Positions 51,887 through 62,054 of a stretch of DNA of 64,000 nucleotides are shown here, one piece after another. This DNA is from Streptomyces violaceusniger (GTDB lineage: Bacteria > Actinomycetota > Actinomycetes > Streptomycetales > Streptomycetaceae), in NCBI GenBank assembly GCA_005405945.1, contig BJHW01000001.1, positions 6,262,001 to 6,326,000 on the forward strand. Direction: 5' to 3'. The translations under genes were made by a program, and so were the position numbers. The notes under the pieces are model-generated. The model made no database searches, was not told where the DNA came from, and saw only the letters and a list, made by a program, of their open reading frames with translations. Each line of letters opens with the position of its first letter. Position 1 is the stretch's first letter.

Positions 51887-52082
51887 GCTAACTCCTCCAT
51901 GTCTAGGCGTCGTTCAGTCTTGTCGTGGGCTTGGAAGCCGCCAATCACTCGATCGAGCGAATCCGTATCTGCACATTGCATGCCGGGATATGCGCTGCCA
52001 TGCTCTCACAAGGAGTAACCAAGAGCCATTGCGCGATTGCCAGGAGTGATCGCGTGTGTCATCCAGCGAAAAAGGCTGAGTC

Positions 52083-52732
52083 ATGGTCATCGAACACTGC
52101 ATGTCAAGGAAGGCATGGAACCTTCCCTTTCTTGCGGAGCCCAGCGAAGTCGCGGCCCTGCGCCGGATCGTGCGTACACACCTGACGCTGTGGGGACTGC
52201 CGGACCTGGTTGAGGTGGCACAGATCTGCGTCAGCGAGCTCGTCGCCAATGTCATCACCCACGTCGGCGCCGGCACTCCGACGACCTTGGTGGTCGCCAT
52301 GAAAGGCACTCATGTGCGCATTGAGGTCCACGACCCCGACGGCAAGGCATTGCCGACGCTGGTCAGCGCAACAAGTGCATCCGAGTCGGGTCGAGGCTTG
52401 GCATTAGTCACGGCGATGGCAGACCGTTGGGGGTGATTCCGACCGAGAAGGGCAAGACCACCTGGTGTGAGATCGCCACTGAGCTCGTGCGGAACGACAC
52501 TCATGTAGACAGCCCTCAAGTGCATCGTGCACAGGCCCTGCTCACTCTTTACGGACCATCGGTACCCCTATCGAGCTCTCCCACTCGACTAGGGCTGGCA
52601 AGCTGGGAAGAGGCGGCGATCACGTTGATCGCCGACTTGCTCCATTGGTTTCGCGCCCATGGACAAGATCCAGATACAGCCCTGGATCGGGCCCAGACGC
52701 ACTTCGAGGCAGATCTGCACGCAGCCGGTTGA
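52083..52732 (+). CDS. RsbW-like ATP-binding protein, frameshifted
   Basis: HATPase_c_2 family. FLAEPSEVAALRRIVRTHL, CVSELVANVITHVGAG (N box) and VHDPDGKALP (G1) are present, then ESGRGLALVTAMADRWG. There a five-G run (52429-52433) seems to lack one G. The next frame continues VIPTEKGKTTWCEIA and a C-terminal extension ending HAAG. Restored length is 216 residues. These proteins often accompany DUF397/DUF5753 genes. The role is probably regulatory. Its stop lies one base from that of the convergent helicase gene. Confidence 0.82.
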
Positions 52733-52733
52733 C

Positions 52734-55700
52734 CTACCCTGCTGCAATGGCCGAGTAGGTCCAGACATCGGCGGGCAGCTGATGCTGCAATCGCCAGACA
52801 ATGCCCATGGGCTTGCTGCCCTCGTGGGATTCGTAATCGGCGGGACCGAGCAGCATCCAGGGCTGAGGCCCCCCGATGTCCGTCTTCTTGTAGCGCCGCA
52901 GAAACAGCAGCACATGGGATCCCCGATCCTTGTGGTGCTGATAGCGCTGCCCCGTGGGGAGGAATCAGACGTTTGGTTCTGCGATTCCCAGTGGAAGCGG
53001 TCTGGGCTCATCGCGAAGTCCTTGTACCGGGTCTGCGGTGAGAAGTCCTTATCGTCCTTCTCGAGAGTGATGAGGAGTGCATCCGTCTGGATCCCTTCGC
53101 ACCACTTCACACCCTCCCGGAAATTCCCTGGTACGAAGCCGCCTACCTCTGCCTGCCCGAGGGCGGGCAGGATCTCCTCCCGACTGTACGAGGCGTGGAT
53201 GGCCAGTGGTACGCCACTGTGCTCGCCCAAGAGCGGGATGGGGTAGTGGTCGGTGTGCTCCAGGTTGTACGCCAGCACCTGGCTCAGTTCACTCCGAAAG
53301 GCGCTCTGCTGGCGCAACGACTCGAAGCCTTCGGCGTAGTTGCTGAACCCACCGCCCAGGGGCCACAAGGAGAAGAAGAGCATCCGTGCGTACGCCTGTC
53401 CTGATGCGTCGAGCGAGTCGTACCTGGGGGTGTCATCGACCAGCATCCGACGGTAGGCATCCACTCGCTGTGGGTCACTGACATGGAGAAATGCGGAGAC
53501 GCGCTTGAGAAGGGCGGCCTCCCCTTCGGGCGGCTCGCCGGTGAGGAGATTGGCGCGCCTCAACAGGCCCGTCCATGAGTTGTTGGCCCGGTAGAGCTCC
53601 TTGAGCTCGCGGCGGCTCTCGCGGAGGTAGGCGTCGAGTCGCGGCTCGGCGTACGCCGCAACCTCCTGCGCCAACTGCCGCACATTGACATTGATCTGGC
53701 TCCTGATGTTGTCCAGGATCCGCTCCTTGGACTTGCGGTCCAGGATGATCTGACAGCCAGAAGGGAGCTGAGGAAAGTCTCGCTCCATGTGCTCGGTCAG
53801 CCGGTGACGGGTGAAGTTCGTCAGCGCACGGAACTGCTCCTCGAGTCGGAACTCCTTACGGTGTTGGCCGATGAAGTCGAGCACGGTGAGGACTGGCTTG
53901 TCCGGTGTACGCCGAAGCCCTCGGCCAAGCTGCTGGAGAAAGACCGTGGCGCTGGAGGTGGGGCGGAGCAGGAGCAGGGTGTCCACATCCGGGACGTCCA
54001 GCCCCTCGTTGAACAGGTCGACGGAGAAGAGAATCTGTACCGTGCCGTCACGGAGATCTCTCAGGGCCTGGGCGCGCTCAGTGGGAGGAGTGGAACCGTC
54101 GAGGGCCTTGGCGTTGACACCCGCCCGACGGAAGAAGTCAGCCATGAAGTGGGCGTGTGCGACGGTGACGCAGAAGCCCAGTGCCCGCATGGTCCCTGGG
54201 TCGGCCACCTTCTCCTGGACGGCCTTGATGATGAGCCGCGCTCGAGCGTGGTTGCCGGTGTAGAGCTGGCTGAGCTCACTGGTGACGTAGGAACCTTGCT
54301 TCCAGGTGATCCCTTCGAGATCGGTGTTGTCCGCGATGCCGAAGTAGTGGAATGGACTGAGGAGATCGTTCTCCAACGCTTCCCACAGCCGCATCTCGGC
54401 CGCGATGTGACCATCGAAGAATTCATCCTGGACGTTCCTGCCGTCCATCCGCTCAGGTGTGGCGGTCAGGCCAAGAAGCTCAACGGGCGTGAAGTGGTCG
54501 ATGATGCGCCGATAGGTGGGGGAAACGCCATGGTGGAATTCATCGATGACCACCACGTCGAAGTGGTCGGGAGCGAGCTTTTCGAGGGCGCGGGTGTTGA
54601 GGGACTGAACGCTGGCGAAGACATGCGTCCAGTCCGTCGGCACCTCTCCGCCGACGAGCAGTTCGCCGAAGTTCGCATCGTCGAGCACCTCCTGGTAGGT
54701 GCGCAGGGATTGCCTGAGGATCTCCTGGCGATGGGCTACGAAGAGGAGGCTGAGGGCCCGCCCTTGATGGGCTCGCTTGAGCGCCTTGTAGTCGAGGGCC
54801 GCCATGACCGTCTTGCCGGTACCGGTCGCCGCGACGAGCAAGTTCCGGTGCCGGTTGTGGATGTCACGCTCGATGCGGAGTCGTTCGAGCATGTCTTGCT
54901 GATGGGGGTACGGGCGTACTTCGAGGCCGGACAGGCTGATGGCATGGGTATCGGTCTTCTGCTTACCGCTGGCCAGCGTGAGGGCCTCGTCTAACCGGGT
55001 GGCATCGCGCTCGGGATCGTAGGTCTCAAAGGCGGGCTCGGCCCAGTACGAGTCGAAGGTCGCCTCGAACTTCCGCAACACCGGTGGCGTCGCTACGGAG
55101 GACAGCCGGACGTTCCACTCCAAGCCATCGAGAAGCGCCGTCTTGGAGAGGTTGGAACTCCCTACATAGGCAGTGTCATAGCCGCTGTGACGCCGAAACA
55201 GCCATGCTTTTGCATGGAGACGCGTGGACCGCGACTCGTAGTTGACCTTGACCTCGGCGTTGAACTCTGTCACGAGACGGTCCAGCGCGCGTCGCTCCGT
55301 AGCGCCGATGTAGGTGGTCGTGATGACGCGGATGGGCACTCCACGATCGCGGGCCGCCTTGAGTGACTCTTCCAGGACGCGCAGACCATGCCACTTCACG
55401 AACGCACAGAGCAGATCGACACGGTCAGCCGTCGCCAACTCGGCCCTCAGCTCGAATCCGAGGTTCGGATCCTCGGGTGCGTTGGTGATGAGTGCCGTCT
55501 CGGACAGCGGCGTGGCCGGACGAATGCTGTAGACGCCCGGCGCTTCCTGCTCGGCAATGGCCGTCAGCTGATGAGGACCGTCTGCGACAAGGTCAACCCA
55601 CTGCTTGGCCCCGTCGAAGGTGCTTATCGACTCGAGGATGTGATTCGCCGCAACGACCTGCTCTTCGGTCGTGAGGGAGATGAAGATCTGCCGGACGGTC

Positions 55701-55873
55701 TCGCCGATGTGACGGGCGAGCACATGAGGTGAGGAGTGCTCGCCCACCTTCTGCCGGATGGTCTTCCACCCACGGGCATCCAGGGCGTTGAGCTGCTCCT
55801 CGATCCGAGAGGTGATCAGCCGCTCATACAGCCCGGGCACCGGCCCCGTCTGGTCCGCAAGCTGATCAGCCAT
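52734..55873 (-). CDS. PLD-nuclease/SF2 helicase/DUF3427 protein, frameshifted near the end
   Basis: About 1046 residues. ATG at 55873 follows AGGAGG. An N-terminal phospholipase-D-like domain has HAKAWLF (H220, K222) and YVGSSNLSK. The SF2 helicase has AATGTGKT (348-355), DEFH (444-447), GLTATPER and QLGRGLRR. The C-terminal DUF3427 region reads SHVLLFLRRYKK and LGPADYESHEG after restoring one base at 52950-52953. Proteins of this layout occur in phage-defence neighbourhoods. It is divergent from a modification-reader nuclease gene. Confidence 0.9.
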
Positions 55874-56039
55874 CGCAGCGCCTCCTCGTCTCGAATCTCT
55901 CCCTGATGTTGTATCAGCGGCCCCTGACAGTCCTCAGGTGGATCAACTGAGGTGGGGGCGGCCGGCCGCGCTGCTCAGGAATGATCGGACGTGATCGGGG
56001 TCAGGTCTTTGTCGGTCCGTTCGTGCATAGTTTTTGAGC
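55874..56039. other. Shared divergent promoter region of the two defence-like genes
   Basis: 166 bases between opposite start codons. catagt at 56026-56031 lies ten bases before the ATG of the nuclease gene, which has no clear ribosome site, so that mRNA may be leaderless. No palindromic operator stands out. Confidence 0.45.
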
Positions 56040-57140
56040 ATGGACATACGTGATCTGCTCCTTGAACTCGCCCGGACCTACGACGAGGGCAAGGGGACGT
56101 CGTCGGGCGTCCATGCACAGGATCTCCTTCGCAGGGCAGGGGAGGAGTGGCGGCACCTTCTGCCGGCGGGCTTTGATGCCGAAGGCAATGGTGGGAGTGG
56201 TGGTGCCAGCCGGACTCCCTGGATCGGCGTGTACGACCCCGACATCACACGCGACCCAAAGAAGGGCCTCTACCTGGCCTACATCTTCGCGGCTGACCTC
56301 AGCACCGTGACGCTGACGCTCCAACAAGGGGTGACGTCGCTGCAAGCGAAGTTGGGTGAGGGCGAGAAGCGTCGCAGGTATCTGCAGAGCAGGGCCAAGC
56401 AACTGCGAGCCGGACTAGCAAAGGACCTGGTGGAGGGCTGGGATGCCCGGCCGGACTTCAAGTGCGATGTGCTGAGAGCACGTTCTTATGAGGCGGGGAG
56501 CGTGGCAGCGCGAACTTACGACACCGCTGCCATGCCCACGGAGATCAGCTTGCGTGAGGACCTCTGGCACATGGCCGAAGTGCTGCAACACGCGGCTGCC
56601 GTGGAGCGGAACCTCAGGGACGAGATGGCCTCCAGCGGGCTGCCGGTCACCAAGCGCGTAGAGGGTGAGGAAGAAGAACACGCGGGGCTGGACGGCTTCC
56701 GGCCGAAGGATGGCAGCGACTACTACGTGCTCATCCGTCAACGGAAGATCAAAAAGTCCCGTAGCCACGAAGTGCTGGTCCGTTTGTTCGGCGAGTACAT
56801 CGAGGAGCGTGGCTTCGTGCCGATCACAAAGAAGATGCACCCCAAGGACATCGTGCTGCGGCGGGACGGTGTGGAGTGGATGGTGGAAGCCAAGACCGTG
56901 AAGCGGGGCAACCCCACCAAGGCAGTGCGTGAGGCACTGGGGCAGCTCTATGAGTACAGCCACTTCTTGTATGAGGAGCAGGGGAAGGGCGAGCCGTTCC
57001 TTCTGGCGCTCTTTACCGAGGACATCAAGGCGTATGCCCCCTATCTCGAGAAGCGGGGCATTGCGTCCGTCTGGAAGACAGTGGAGGGGTGGGCCGGGTC
57101 GCCTATGGCTGTCGCTTGGGGAATGGTTGACGAGCAGTAA
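56040..57140 (+). CDS. MrcB_N reader domain plus PD-(D/E)XK nuclease
   Basis: 366 residues. The first half matches the MrcB_N (DUF3578) domain: WIGVYDPDITRDPKKGLYLA then YIFAADLSTVTLTLQQG. In McrB-like and related proteins this domain recognises modified DNA or target sites. The last third has PKDIVLRRDGVEWMVEAKTV, giving D270, E283 and K285 of a PD-(D/E)XK active site, and Q302-x-x-x-Y306 downstream. No ATPase domain is present. It could be a one-protein modification-dependent endonuclease, possibly working with the divergent helicase. Unnamed as far as I know. Confidence 0.8.
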   Translation: MDIRDLLLELARTYDEGKGTSSGVHAQDLLRRAGEEWRHLLPAGFDAEGNGGSGGASRTPWIGVYDPDITRDPKKGLYLAYIFAADLSTVTLTLQQGVTSLQAKLGEGEKRRRYLQSRAKQLRAGLAKDLVEGWDARPDFKCDVLRARSYEAGSVAARTYDTAAMPTEISLREDLWHMAEVLQHAAAVERNLRDEMASSGLPVTKRVEGEEEEHAGLDGFRPKDGSDYYVLIRQRKIKKSRSHEVLVRLFGEYIEERGFVPITKKMHPKDIVLRRDGVEWMVEAKTVKRGNPTKAVREALGQLYEYSHFLYEEQGKGEPFLLALFTEDIKAYAPYLEKRGIASVWKTVEGWAGSPMAVAWGMVDEQ

Positions 57141-57211
57141 CGATCCTTCGTTCTGCGTGCTTGCGGGCGCCCGCGCCCTGGCGGTGCGGGCGCCCGCAAG
57201 TGCGTGGGGGC

Positions 57212-58461
57212 TCAGCGCAGGGCGCTGAGCTTTTGCCAGGAGGGGTAGGGGAGGTTCCAGTCGCCGAAGCCGTTGCCGGTGGAGACCGTGGCGCGGGTGG
57301 AGCCGGTGATTTCGACGATGTCGCCTCGGGTGGCGCGGTTGTAGAACCACTTGCCGTCGGCGAGGGACATGCCGACGCAGCCGTGGCTCTGGTTGGTCTG
57401 GCCGAAGTAGCCGAGGCCCTCGTTCCAGGGGCGGCGTGGGCGTAGGTGCCCGAGGTGGTGAGGTGGACGGCCCAGGGGACGTCCTTGTTGTAGGGGTCGG
57501 CTATGCCGACGGACTCGCTGGTCATGTTGACCATGGGGGCCTTGTCGAGGACGACCATGGTGCCGTTCCAGGTGGGGTAGGAGGGCTGGCCGGCGGATAT
57601 GGGGATGGTCTTCTGCTTTTGGCCGTCCTCGTAGACGGTCATCGTGTGGTTCTTGATGTCGACCTTGGAGATCCGGGGCGTGCCGATGGTGAAGGTCGTT
57701 GAGACATCGCGGCGGAGGTAGCGGGAGTCGCCGGTGTTCACGCCGCTGAGGCGGGCTCGGAGGGTGACCTTGGTGCCCTTGTGCCAGTAGGTCTTGGGGC
57801 GCCAGTCGACGCGCTCGATGCCGGTGAGGGGGTCCTTGACCCAGCCCCAGGTGCCTTCGACCTTCGGGCTGGTGGAGATGGAGAGCTGGCGCTCCACCGC
57901 TGCCTTTTCGGTGACGGGATGGTCGAAGGCGACGGAGACCGGCTGGCCCACGCCGACGGTTGTGCCCTTGGACGGGGTGACGGTGACGCCGTTGATCTGC
58001 TGGGCGGCGCGGGTGCGGAAGGTGGAGTGCTGGACGGCGGTCTTGCCGGCGGCATTGGTGGCCGTGGCCTCGACGGTGTAGGTCGTGCCCGGGGTCATGG
58101 TGCGGTTGGAGCGCCAGCTGGTCTTGGCGTGGGAGAGGGCGCCGGTCACCGAGACGGCCTGGGAACCGGCGCCGTCGGGGACGATGCGGACCTTGGTGAG
58201 GGTGCCGTGGGAGGCGGTCACCTTGACCGGGGCGTCGGGGGCTATCGCCGCCGAGTCGCTGCCCGGGGTGATGGTGATCCGGGCGGGCTTGGCGTCGGCC
58301 GGGTCCACCGAGGTGGATTTCGACGCCGACTGGCATCCGGCGAGCAGGGCGACGGCGATCGCGGGCACCACGAGGGTGCGCAGGGAGCGTACGGAGAGCA
58401 CGGAGGACCTCTTGCGGGAGTCGTGAGGGGGGTTGGTGGGAGCGGAGGAGTGGGTCAGCAA
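57212..58461 (-). CDS. L,D-transpeptidase lipoprotein, frameshifted
   Basis: 416 residues after restoring one base at 57428-57431. TTG at 58461 is taken as start because GGAGGTG lies eight bases upstream and overlaps the stop of the previous gene. Lipobox ALLAGC is near residue 43. Two Ig-like domains of actinobacterial Ldt type (about 60-270) precede the YkuD catalytic domain, with KNHTMTVYEDG and SHGCVGMS, where Cys is the nucleophile. It makes 3-3 crosslinks in peptidoglycan. It is the last gene of the prsW-sigma operon. Confidence 0.9.
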
Positions 58462-58468
58462 CGCCTCT

Positions 58469-59296
58469 TCACCTCCTCGGGGTTGGCCCGGTACGGACCG
58501 GGGAGGCGGTGGCGGTGGGATCGAGGCGCCACAGCGAGACAGCTATGCAGTAGGCGGAGGGGCCGTCGGTGTAGTCGCCGGACGGGCTGCCGATGCCCTG
58601 GGCCTGGAGAACCCCGACCCGGGTGCCCGAGCGCATCAGGACGACCTGGGCGTCATGCGGTGCGCGGGACGAGTGCCAGCCGTAGGTCATGGTGGTCGGC
58701 TGGTCGGCGGCGAGCTTGGGTGACGAGGTGGTGCCCAGCGCCTTGGGGCGGGCGCATCGGTCCCTCAGAGTCTCCTCGAGGGAGGCGAAGACCTTCGCGG
58801 CCTCGCCGTCGCTCGCATAGGCGTTGATGGTGTGGCGTGCCTGCTCCGCCTTGCGGCCCTGATAGTCGCGGGTGCGCTGGGCGAGGGGGCGCGGACCGTC
58901 GAGGCGGCAGCTGGGGGAGAGGTCGAGCAGCGGTGCCCGGCCGTTGTCAGTGGGGTTGATGGTGGAGTCGGCCGTCTTCCAGCGCATCATCGCGTCGAAC
59001 GGCAGCGCCGAGGGGCGAAGGAGGGCGCTCGCGGGGATCGGCGCCTCCGGGACGCGGTCCGTTCGCGGCGCGGGCGGGGCCGCCGGGAGCGTACGGGTGG
59101 AGTCGTCGCCCGGCAGGAGCCGCCACGAGCCCGCAGTCACGGCGGCCACCGCCAGGACGGCCGCGGCGGCGATCGCGGTGCGCTGCCGTGCGCGGCGCCG
59201 ACGGCCCCGCGCACGCACGGCTTCCGGGCCCGCCAGACGTATGGAGGGCTCGACATCGCGAGCGATATCGCGCAGGCGCTCGTCCAGATCAGCCAT
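58469..59296 (-). CDS. Membrane-anchored putative anti-sigma factor
   Basis: 275 residues. ATG at 59296 follows AAGGAGGTG and lies inside the end of the sigma factor gene (8-base overlap). The N-terminal 50 residues are helical and charged (DERLRDIARDVEPSIRLAG). A basic stop, RRRRARQR, leads to one membrane segment, TAIAAAAVLAVAAVTAG, at about 72-88. The rest is extracytoplasmic and without a known domain. There is no zinc HxxxCxxC motif. Anti-sigma function is inferred from the gene order and topology. Confidence 0.6.
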   Translation of the reverse strand: MADLDERLRDIARDVEPSIRLAGPEAVRARGRRRRARQRTAIAAAAVLAVAAVTAGSWRLLPGDDSTRTLPAAPPAPRTDRVPEAPIPASALLRPSALPFDAMMRWKTADSTINPTDNGRAPLLDLSPSCRLDGPRPLAQRTRDYQGRKAEQARHTINAYASDGEAAKVFASLEETLRDRCARPKALGTTSSPKLAADQPTTMTYGWHSSRAPHDAQVVLMRSGTRVGVLQAQGIGSPSGDYTDGPSAYCIAVSLWRLDPTATASPVRTGPTPRR

Positions 59297-59876
59297 GGGA
59301 GGGCACCTCCTTGGGGTGGCAGACGGGCGGATGGGGAGCCGGTGCCGGTGCCGATGTCGGTGCCTTGGTGTCGGCATCGGCTTCGGCATCGGCGAGATGG
59401 GCGCCGAGGGCCTTGCGGGCACGGCTCAGCCGGGTGCGCACGGCGCCGGGGGAGACGCCCGTCTCCCGGGCCACCTGCTCAATGGGCAGATCGAGAAGGT
59501 GGTGCAGGACCACGGCCGTACGCTGCTCGGGCTTCAGCCCGCGCAGGGCATGGACCAGCGCCACTCGGTCCGGGGCGAGATCGGGGAGATCGGGGGGCGG
59601 GCCATGGCGGAAGTGGGCCCGCATGCGGTTACGGGCGCGGCGCCAGGAGCTGACGGCGAGGCGCAGGGCGACCGTGCGCACCCACGGCGTGGGGTCACCC
59701 TCGGCGGTCAGCCGGTCCCAGCGCTGCCACGCGCGGGCATACGCCTCCTGCACCGCGTCCTCGGCCTCGGCGAGATCGCCCGTCGCCGCATAGACCGCGG
59801 CCACGAGCCGCTTCGCCGTAACCGTATAGAACTGGTCGAAATCGGATGGTGTGGATGAAGGTGATGGCCCTGACAT
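59289..59876 (-). CDS. ECF (SigE-type) RNA polymerase sigma factor
   Basis: 195 residues. Region 2: FDQFYTVTAKRLVAAVYAAT then GDLAEAEDAVQEAYARAWQR. Region 4: LHALRGLKPEQRTAVVLHHL-like segment and IEQVARETGVSPGAVRTRLS helix-turn-helix. A short Ala/Pro/Asp tail follows. ATG at 59876. It is 65 bases downstream of prsW and overlaps the next gene by eight bases, so the three are one operon. Confidence 0.9.
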   Translation of the reverse strand: MSGPSPSSTPSDFDQFYTVTAKRLVAAVYAATGDLAEAEDAVQEAYARAWQRWDRLTAEGDPTPWVRTVALRLAVSSWRRARNRMRAHFRHGPPPDLPDLAPDRVALVHALRGLKPEQRTAVVLHHLLDLPIEQVARETGVSPGAVRTRLSRARKALGAHLADAEADADTKAPTSAPAPAPHPPVCHPKEVPSHG

Positions 59877-59941
59877 GAATCCCCCGCGCCCCCGCGTGCT
59901 CCCCGCTTCTATGTAGGAACACGTCCGAAAGGGGCGGGAGG

Positions 59942-61993
59942 TTACAGACGACTTTCCGGGCCGCCGGATCCGTACGCCACGGGGGAGACGTGGGGTGTCG
60001 CCGAGTTCGTCGGCGGCTGCGGGCTCCGCGGTGGTTGCAGGCTCCGCGGTGGTTGCGGGGTCTGCGATGGCTGCGGGGGCGGGGTCTGCAGTGGTTGCGG
60101 CGTTCGCGGCGGCCGCGGGCCGTGCGGGAGAGGGGCGCCCCACGGTGCGTAGGTGGGGTGGGGCCCGTACTGTGCCTGGGCGCCGGAGCCGGGGTCGTAG
60201 CCGGACCCGGGGCTGCTGCCGTGGCCGGTGCCGGATCCGGGGCTGCCGTGGCTGGTGCCGGGCCCGGGGCTGTCGTGGCCGGTGCCGGGCCCGGGGCTTC
60301 CGTAACCGTAGTTGGGCCCGGGGCTTCCGTAGCCGTAGCCGGACGCGGGGCTGCCGTAGCCGTAGCCCTGGCCGCCTCCGTAGCCGTATGCGTACCCGCC
60401 GCCGTACGGCCCCGCGGGCCAGAACGGTGCGGGCATCGTGCCCGGGGCGGGCCGGGGTACGCGGCGCGGCCGGGGGAGCGGCACCGACAGTGCCGCGTGG
60501 GCCAGCGCGGGCTGGGCGGTCTCCCGCCGCTCCCACAGCCGGTCCAGCAGTTCCTTCTCGCGCGCGGTGAAGTCCGGCCCCGCCGTGCCCCGGTACGCAC
60601 GTCGCCGCAGCAGGGCCAGCGAGGTCGCGGAGGCGGTGTACTCGCCGACCGTACGGGCCGCCGCCGCGCCATGGGTGCGGCGGGCGAGGTCGCGGGCGAT
60701 CCCGCGGGCGCGCATCGAGGACAGCGCGATCGGCTCGGGCGGGGTGAGCCAGCCGGCCGTCTGGTAGGCGGTGAGCTGCTCTCGTATCGCGCGCAGTTCC
60801 TTGGTGCGGGACCAGATCGTCAGCCAGGTCAGCAGCCCGAACACCGGGACCATGAACAGGGCGTAGACGATGAGGAAGCCGTATCCGCCGAGGGTGGCCG
60901 AGCCGTTCCAGACGCCGTGCAGGACCATCGCGGTCAGCAGCATCGCGATCGGTATGAGGACGCGGCGGGCGCGCTGGTGCCGCGCCGCCGCGGCGGCTAT
61001 GCCGAAGCCCACACCCGTCATCGAGGTGAAGAGGGGGTGCGCGAAGGGGGACATCACGGCGCGGATGAAGAAGGTCGCGGCCGTGGTCGACCGGATGCCG
61101 GAGTAGCCGAGCGTCTGGTCGCTGACGAAGGCCGAGCCGAGATAGAGGATGTTCTCGGTGAAGGCGAAACCGGTGGCGGTGATTCCGGCGACGACGACCC
61201 CGTCGACCAGCCCGTTGAAGTCACGGCGGCGGAAGAGGAAGAGCAGCAGGACGGCGGCCGCCTTGGCGCTCTCCTCCACGAACGGCGCGACGAAGGTGGC
61301 GCCCCAGGCGTCGGCGTCGGCCTGGCCGGTGGGGGACGAGGAGTCCACGGTCGTCATGAGCCACTCGGTGGCGAAGCCGTTGGCTATCAGCGCGACCAGC
61401 GTCGCCGCGCACGCCCCCCAGGCGAAGGCGAACAAAAGGTTTCGCCAGGGCTTGGGGTCCACGCGGTCCAGCCACCGGAAGACCGCGATGATCAGCGGCA
61501 CGGGGAGGACGGCGAGGCCGAGCCCCACCAGGAAGCCCTTGGTGCCCGTCTGCTCGCGCACCAGCGCCAGGATGATCAGGCCGGAGAGCGAGAGCAGACC
61601 GGCGAGCGCGGTGGCCCGGAGCGCCTTGTTGTGCCAGACGCGGGCGAGGCGGCCGCCCGGGCCCCACAGCCGCTGGCGGGGCGGTTGCGGCCAGCCCGCC
61701 GGTGCGGCGCCGGTGTCGAACCACGGCTGCCGGTCACCGTACGGAGCGCCGTAGGGCGTGCCGTACGGGGCGCCGGCGTGCGGCGCCTGTGCCGCTCCAT
61801 ACGGTGCGTCCCCGCGCGGGTCCTCCTGGGGCGTCCCGCGCGGGTCCTCCTGCGGTGTCCGGTGCGGGTCGTCCTGCGGTGTCCCGTGTGGTGCGCCGTC
61901 TGACGCCTCGTGCCGCGCTCCTTGCGGCGCCTCGTACGGCGGCGTGGCCGGTCGTGGCTCGGGCGGCTCTTGCGGGGGCGGGGACTGATGCAC
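59942..61993 (-). CDS. prsW: PrsW-family intramembrane metalloprotease
   Basis: 683 residues. A Pro/Gly-rich cytoplasmic N terminus precedes about nine membrane helices (125-430). The glutamate pair in PFVEESAK (E240-E241), FAFTENILY (about 277) and HPLFTSMTG carry the metal and active-site residues of the PrsW/CPBP group. The C-terminal part has GYGYGSP and PGPGT repeats and then a Pro/Gln tail. PrsW of Bacillus cuts an anti-sigma factor; here a sigma factor and a membrane-bound partner are encoded immediately downstream. Confidence 0.92.
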   Translation of the reverse strand: MHQSPPPQEPPEPRPATPPYEAPQGARHEASDGAPHGTPQDDPHRTPQEDPRGTPQEDPRGDAPYGAAQAPHAGAPYGTPYGAPYGDRQPWFDTGAAPAGWPQPPRQRLWGPGGRLARVWHNKALRATALAGLLSLSGLIILALVREQTGTKGFLVGLGLAVLPVPLIIAVFRWLDRVDPKPWRNLLFAFAWGACAATLVALIANGFATEWLMTTVDSSSPTGQADADAWGATFVAPFVEESAKAAAVLLLFLFRRRDFNGLVDGVVVAGITATGFAFTENILYLGSAFVSDQTLGYSGIRSTTAATFFIRAVMSPFAHPLFTSMTGVGFGIAAAAARHQRARRVLIPIAMLLTAMVLHGVWNGSATLGGYGFLIVYALFMVPVFGLLTWLTIWSRTKELRAIREQLTAYQTAGWLTPPEPIALSSMRARGIARDLARRTHGAAAARTVGEYTASATSLALLRRRAYRGTAGPDFTAREKELLDRLWERRETAQPALAHAALSVPLPRPRRVPRPAPGTMPAPFWPAGPYGGGYAYGYGGGQGYGYGSPASGYGYGSPGPNYGYGSPGPGTGHDSPGPGTSHGSPGSGTGHGSSPGSGYDPGSGAQAQYGPHPTYAPWGAPLPHGPRPPRTPQPLQTPPPQPSQTPQPPRSLQPPRSPQPPTNSATPHVSPVAYGSGGPESRL
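60190..60410. repeat. Repeats coding for Gly/Tyr/Ser/Pro tail of PrsW
   Basis: Eight or nine in-frame copies of a 24-30 base unit related to ggggcttccgtagccgtag. Confidence 0.75.
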
Positions 61994-62054
61994 TCAACCG
62001 ACCCTAACGAAAGGGGAGGGGGACTCAGGGGTTATGCCCATCCCCTTGGGGTCG

